This document shows, piece by piece, positions 49,282-52,426 of a stretch of 52,426 nucleotides of DNA. The translations under genes and the position numbers were made by a program. This DNA comes from Treponema sp. (GTDB lineage Bacteria; Spirochaetota; Spirochaetia; Treponematales; Treponemataceae), in assembly GCA_017548565.1 (NCBI GenBank), contig JAFYZU010000042.1, positions 1-52,426 of the forward strand, given 5' to 3'. Every line of letters starts with the position of its first letter. Positions within the stretch are counted from its first letter, which is position 1. The notes beneath the pieces were generated by a model. That model had not been told where the DNA came from and did not search any database. It saw only the letters and a program-made list of their open reading frames with translations.

Positions 49282-49701
49282 ATGTTTGAAGTACGCGTAA
49301 CGGCCGATTTTGCTGCGGCTCATTTTTTAAAAGATTACAACGGTAAGTGTGAAAATCTGCACGGTCATAATTATAAGGTTTATGCTCATGTTCGCGGCAG
49401 TGTGCTGAATGAAGGCGGAATGCTCATGGATTTTTCAAAACTTAAGGACGCCTTGAGGAAAATATGTAAAAAACTTGATCACACTAATCTTAATGATTTT
49501 GAGATTTTTGAACAGAATCCGAGTGCAGAACGTATAGCAATGTTTATCTACGAAGGGATTATAAGTGAGTTAAAAAATCAGGGTGAAGATCTGACCTTCA
49601 CCCCGGGTAAAAAAACACCGTATCTTTCTGCCGTTGATGTTTTTGAAACAGAAACTTCCCGTGCGCGTTACAGGGTAGATGCCGCTTCAATTACAGAATA
49701 G
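49282..49701 (+). CDS. queD: 6-carboxytetrahydropterin synthase (QueD/PTPS family)
   Basis: A 139-residue T-fold enzyme. It converts 7,8-dihydroneopterin triphosphate to 6-carboxytetrahydropterin in queuosine synthesis. The zinc ligands are His14, His27 and His29 (AAAHFL, LHGHNYKV) and the catalytic Cys is Cys23 (GKCENLHGH). MDFSKLKD and KLDHTNLND are also conserved. Its 3' end overlaps the antiparallel GH10 gene by 34 bases. No other que genes are in the window. Confidence 0.9.
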   Translation: MFEVRVTADFAAAHFLKDYNGKCENLHGHNYKVYAHVRGSVLNEGGMLMDFSKLKDALRKICKKLDHTNLNDFEIFEQNPSAERIAMFIYEGIISELKNQGEDLTFTPGKKTPYLSAVDVFETETSRARYRVDAASITE

Positions 49702-50897
49702 AATGCCGGTTTTGGTGTATATTTTTTGTTCTTGAGTTCGAACAGAAGAGGAAATTGTTTTTTATTCTGATGCCATTTAATCTGATCCGGAGAATTGAGC
49801 CAGGTTGATTCGTCATTTAATCCCCAGATAGTAACACAACTTACACCTTTTTTAGAAACAGTCTTTCTGTTCTTAATGTAATTTTTAAAAACATTGCTGT
49901 AGACTTGTGCGAGTTCTTCCGGTTTATAGGCTTCTTCGGTGGCAATATCAAGCTCGGTAATGTGAACGTCAACATTCTTAGAAATAAAATCATTTATTGC
50001 CTTATCAATATCAGATATTTTTGTTTTTTTCGAGATATGAGACTGCATGCCCATTACGTCAATTCTTGCAGGAAGTTCACCGGTACTGTTTTTCTGGAGC
50101 TGAGTAATAAGATTCATAATGCCTTTTCGTTTAAGCGGATCAGTACAGTTATAATCATTGTAGCATAAAAGGACATCTTTCGGTGCATACTTATTTGCAA
50201 ATCTGAACGCATTGATAATGAATTCATTGTTCTTATATATTTTATACCAGGAAGATTCCTTTCGTAACTCCGATGAGCCGTCTGCAACTGCTTCGTTTAC
50301 TACATCCCATGCCCAGATAATATGCTTTCCATTGTTGTTTGCTTTTTCCCATTGTTTGATATGCTCTAAAACTGTTTTTATATACCATTCCTGTCTTGCA
50401 GTCATTTCTTCCTTTGAAACATATGGCTTTGATGTATTGTAATCTACATGAAAGAAAGCTTCCTCTGTCTGTGAATGCCATACAAGAACGTGTCCGCGCA
50501 TTTTAAGGTTGTTTTTTCTGCATATTTCGAGAATTGCATCAATTGAAGCAAAACCGTTCAATACAGGTGTTTTTATTGTAACCTTGTTTGATGCCGTAAA
50601 GGTTTCTTTTGATACCAGAGGATTTTTTCCCCACCATGCCATTATGAACTGAGGTTTGAATTCATTTCCCATAGTTATAGTTGAGGCATGTTTTGAAAGT
50701 CCTTTTTGTACCTCTGGTGTTGCAAGTTCTTTTTCGCTCCATCCCTTGATTCCATATTCACAGGCAAAGCCTACATTTTCAAAAATGTTTTCATATGCTT
50801 CTTTGAATGATGGAACTGAACTGTCAAGCCATGTTTGTGCAAAAAGCGGAACTATCGAAAGAAAGAAAAGCGCTGACTTTAAAATTTTTTTGTTCAT
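49668..50897 (-). CDS. secreted GH10 endo-1,4-beta-xylanase
   Basis: A 409-residue single-domain protein. The signal peptide ends near Ala20/Gln21 (SIVPLFAQ). The GH10 barrel carries the acid/base Glu202 (WDVVNEA) and the nucleophile Glu315 (HITELDIAT), with GHVLVWHSQ and NDYNCTD as subsite motifs. It probably acts outside the inner membrane on xylan. No carbohydrate-binding module is present. AGGAGG precedes the ATG. It lies 53 bases downstream of hisF on the same strand. Presence of a xylanase fits plant-fibre habitats. Confidence 0.95.
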   Translation of the reverse strand: MNKKILKSALFFLSIVPLFAQTWLDSSVPSFKEAYENIFENVGFACEYGIKGWSEKELATPEVQKGLSKHASTITMGNEFKPQFIMAWWGKNPLVSKETFTASNKVTIKTPVLNGFASIDAILEICRKNNLKMRGHVLVWHSQTEEAFFHVDYNTSKPYVSKEEMTARQEWYIKTVLEHIKQWEKANNNGKHIIWAWDVVNEAVADGSSELRKESSWYKIYKNNEFIINAFRFANKYAPKDVLLCYNDYNCTDPLKRKGIMNLITQLQKNSTGELPARIDVMGMQSHISKKTKISDIDKAINDFISKNVDVHITELDIATEEAYKPEELAQVYSNVFKNYIKNRKTVSKKGVSCVTIWGLNDESTWLNSPDQIKWHQNKKQFPLLFELKNKKYTPKPAFYSVIEAASTL

Positions 50898-50950
50898 CTG
50901 AACCTCCTGAATAAGTTAAAAACTGTTTTCTTACTTTTGATAATTTTATT

Positions 50951-51715
50951 TTAAAATCTCACCGGGATGCCTGATTCTGAAAGCTCTTTTTTTATTTCAC
51001 CGACTGTATAAGTACCGTTGTGTACCATGCTTGCAATGAGTGCTGCATCTGCTTTGCCTTGTGTAAGTATGTCGGCAAGATGTTCTGGAGTTCCGCCACC
51101 GCCGCTTGCAATTACAGGAACATTTACGTTTTCAGAAATCAGCCTTGTAAGTTCAATGTCATAGCCGTTTTTTGTACCGTCTGCATCCATCGAATTTAAA
51201 ACAATTTCACCGGCTCCAAGTGACACCCCTTTTTTTGCCCATTCAAGAGCATCAAGACCTGTGTCTACACGACCGCCGTTTATCGTTGTTCCAAAGCCGC
51301 TTGGTTTTGTAGGATCCCGGCGGACATCCATTCCAAGAACAATGCTCTGGTTACCGAACACGCGTGCACCTTCTGTAATCAGACCAGGATTTTTTACAGC
51401 CTGACTGTTGAGAGAAACCTTTTCTGCACCTGCCAGAATTGTAGAACGGATATCTTCTATTGTACCGATACCCCCTCCGACACAAAACGGAATGAATACC
51501 TGTTGTGCAACTCGTGAAATCAAATCAAGAATAGGACCACGGCCGCGTGCAGAAGCTATGATGTCATAAAAAACAAGCTCGTCTACACCCTGGTGGTAAT
51601 ATTCAGCAGCCATCTCTACCGGGTCGCCGATATCTATATTATTCAAAAATTTTACACCTTTTGTTGTTCGTCCGTCCTTTACATCAAGACAGATAATAAT
51701 TCGTTTTTTAAGCAT
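50951..51715 (-). CDS. hisF: imidazole glycerol phosphate synthase cyclase subunit HisF
   Basis: A 254-residue (beta/alpha)8 barrel. Catalytic Asp11 (CLDVKDGR) and Asp130 (LGMDVRRD) are both present, and the phosphate-binding motifs are PFCVGGGIGT and VIASGGGGTPEHL. It makes imidazole glycerol phosphate and AICAR from PRFAR using ammonia from HisH. It starts two bases after hisH. Other histidine genes are not in the window. Confidence 0.96.
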   Translation of the reverse strand: MLKKRIIICLDVKDGRTTKGVKFLNNIDIGDPVEMAAEYYHQGVDELVFYDIIASARGRGPILDLISRVAQQVFIPFCVGGGIGTIEDIRSTILAGAEKVSLNSQAVKNPGLITEGARVFGNQSIVLGMDVRRDPTKPSGFGTTINGGRVDTGLDALEWAKKGVSLGAGEIVLNSMDADGTKNGYDIELTRLISENVNVPVIASGGGGTPEHLADILTQGKADAALIASMVHNGTYTVGEIKKELSESGIPVRF

Positions 51716-51717
51716 AT

Positions 51718-52347
51718 TTATATCTCACAAAAATTCTTAAGAATCTGTATTCCCATCACACCGCTTTTTTCGGGGTGGAACTGGGTTGCAAAAACATTTC
51801 CGCTTTGAATTACAGCGGGAACCTTTATCCCATAATCTGCACTTGCTTTAATCACGCCAGAATCGTTCGGGCAGATTACATAACTATGTACAAAATAAAC
51901 ATCAAAATCATTTTTGATTTCCTTAAGGATAGGGCAGTCACCGTTTTCAAAGGTAAGGTTGTTCCAGCCCATATGAGGAACTTTCATGTTCTGATTTTTG
52001 AGTTCAGGCTTAATTGAATAAAAATGTCTGATTTCGCCTTTTACAAGACCAAGACATTCTGTGTCGCCTTCTTCGGAATGATCAAAAATAATCTGTGAAC
52101 CAACACAGATTCCAAAAAGAAGTTTGCCTGCCGCTACCTGTTCGCGAACAAAAACATCAAAGCCGCTTTTTTTCAGCTGACTCATAGCATAGGCATCGTC
52201 GCCGTCACCGGGGAACATAAAGCGGTCGCAGTTTGCCTTTGAAAGTTCTTCAGTTTTTTTAGAAGTGACATAAGGAATGTTTAAGATTTCCAGAGCACGT
52301 TCGAGACTTGTAATATTTCCTGCATTAAAATCAATGATTCCAACCAT
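51718..52347 (-). CDS. hisH: imidazole glycerol phosphate synthase glutaminase subunit HisH
   Basis: A 209-residue class I glutamine amidotransferase. The triad is Cys81 (FGICVGSQ), His191 and Glu193 (QFHPEKSG). It hydrolyses glutamine and channels ammonia to HisF. The -10 box TATAAT is six bases before the ATG; GGAG lies within those six bases, so translation may be leaderless or use an unusually close site. Confidence 0.95.
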   Translation of the reverse strand: MVGIIDFNAGNITSLERALEILNIPYVTSKKTEELSKANCDRFMFPGDGDDAYAMSQLKKSGFDVFVREQVAAGKLLFGICVGSQIIFDHSEEGDTECLGLVKGEIRHFYSIKPELKNQNMKVPHMGWNNLTFENGDCPILKEIKNDFDVYFVHSYVICPNDSGVIKASADYGIKVPAVIQSGNVFATQFHPEKSGVMGIQILKNFCEI

Positions 52348-52353
52348 AGCTCC

Positions 52354-52381
52354 ATTATAGCATTCTTGAATTCTTTTTAAA
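52354..52381 (-). promoter_or_regulatory. hisHF promoter, leaderless type
   Basis: On the minus strand TTTAAA (52381-52376), 16 bases, TATAAT (52359-52354), then six bases to the ATG at 52347. Confidence 0.55.
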
Positions 52382-52407
52382 AGGGTTAATATAAATAATT
52401 AATTGAC

Positions 52408-52426
52408 ATATATATATATATATATA
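52408..52426. repeat. (AT)n dinucleotide tract at the window edge
   Basis: At least 19 bases of alternating A and T, preceded by TTGACA at 52403-52408. It continues beyond the window. It may include a promoter for a rightward gene. Confidence 0.8.

Noticed and set aside
50951-52347. hisH-hisF as a sugar-modification pair instead of histidine synthesis
   Set aside because: Both proteins have all standard catalytic residues and normal lengths, and no surface polysaccharide genes lie nearby, so histidine synthesis is the simpler reading.
1-52426. CRISPR array, rRNA operon or prophage
   Set aside because: No regularly spaced repeats, rRNA-like sequence or phage structural genes were seen.

Overview
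The window is low-GC, densely coded bacterial DNA that I read as a free-living or gut/rumen-type spirochaete close to Treponema. Supporting points are: the ribosomal block rpsP-khpA-rimM-trmD-rplS running straight into a ylqG/ylqH (FlhB C-terminal-like)-yraN block; EarP next to an EF-P with Arg32; a DUF115/MAF-type glycosyltransferase; many secreted proteins and lipoproteins; a GH10 xylanase; and large sugar ABC transporter loci. The genus is inferred from gene content and style, not from rRNA.

Layout. 1-595: the right end of an IS3-family element, whose transposase C-terminus is visible, abuts a 5'-truncated beta-helix gene. 636-1370: DUF1566-like lipoprotein. 1489-3142: PadR repressor with a palindrome over its promoter, HAAS/DUF4097 protein and PspC protein. 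3226-16279: a large carbohydrate-uptake locus with two substrate-binding proteins (one a membrane-anchored giant with two beta-sandwich domains), two permease pairs, an NHL/TPR protein, a YIP1 protein and a membrane-anchored DUF5696 protein, but no ATPase. 16378-20070: argH followed by a complete polar amino acid ABC transporter.

20103-26749: ribosomal/tRNA-modification block with a structured rpsP leader, then flagellar-export-like genes, YraN, two small unknown genes, earP and efp. 26839-28752: mntP, a bacteriohemerythrin and a HAD phosphatase. 28814-33909: divergent CotH kinase versus VTC polyphosphate polymerase, DUF4956 protein and an unknown secreted protein. 33973-42786: ispE, spoVG, tRNA-Gln(UUG), rplY, tilS, a TPR/Ca-loop secreted protein, an HtrA-like lipoprotein and lepA. 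42787-45898 (minus): MAF/DUF115 protein and a SurA/PpiD-like protein. 46060-52347: a small membrane protein, then murE-ddl (minus), queD (plus), GH10 xylanase (minus) and hisH-hisF (minus). The window ends in an (AT)n tract.

The best candidate for an under-described system is the 13 kb locus at 3226-16279. Its composition suggests that a surface glycan is captured by the anchored binding protein, processed or positioned by the DUF5696 protein and imported by two permease pairs that borrow an ATPase encoded elsewhere. This is inference. Other points worth a second look are a recurrent promoter layout in which the -10 box lies 5-7 bases before the start codon (leaderless mRNAs), a two-hairpin rpsP leader with a GAAA tetraloop, a tilS start codon that abuts a terminator, competing RNA pairings between efp and mntP, and the CotH-VTC-DUF4956 cluster. 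No gene-free stretch exceeds 300 bases.
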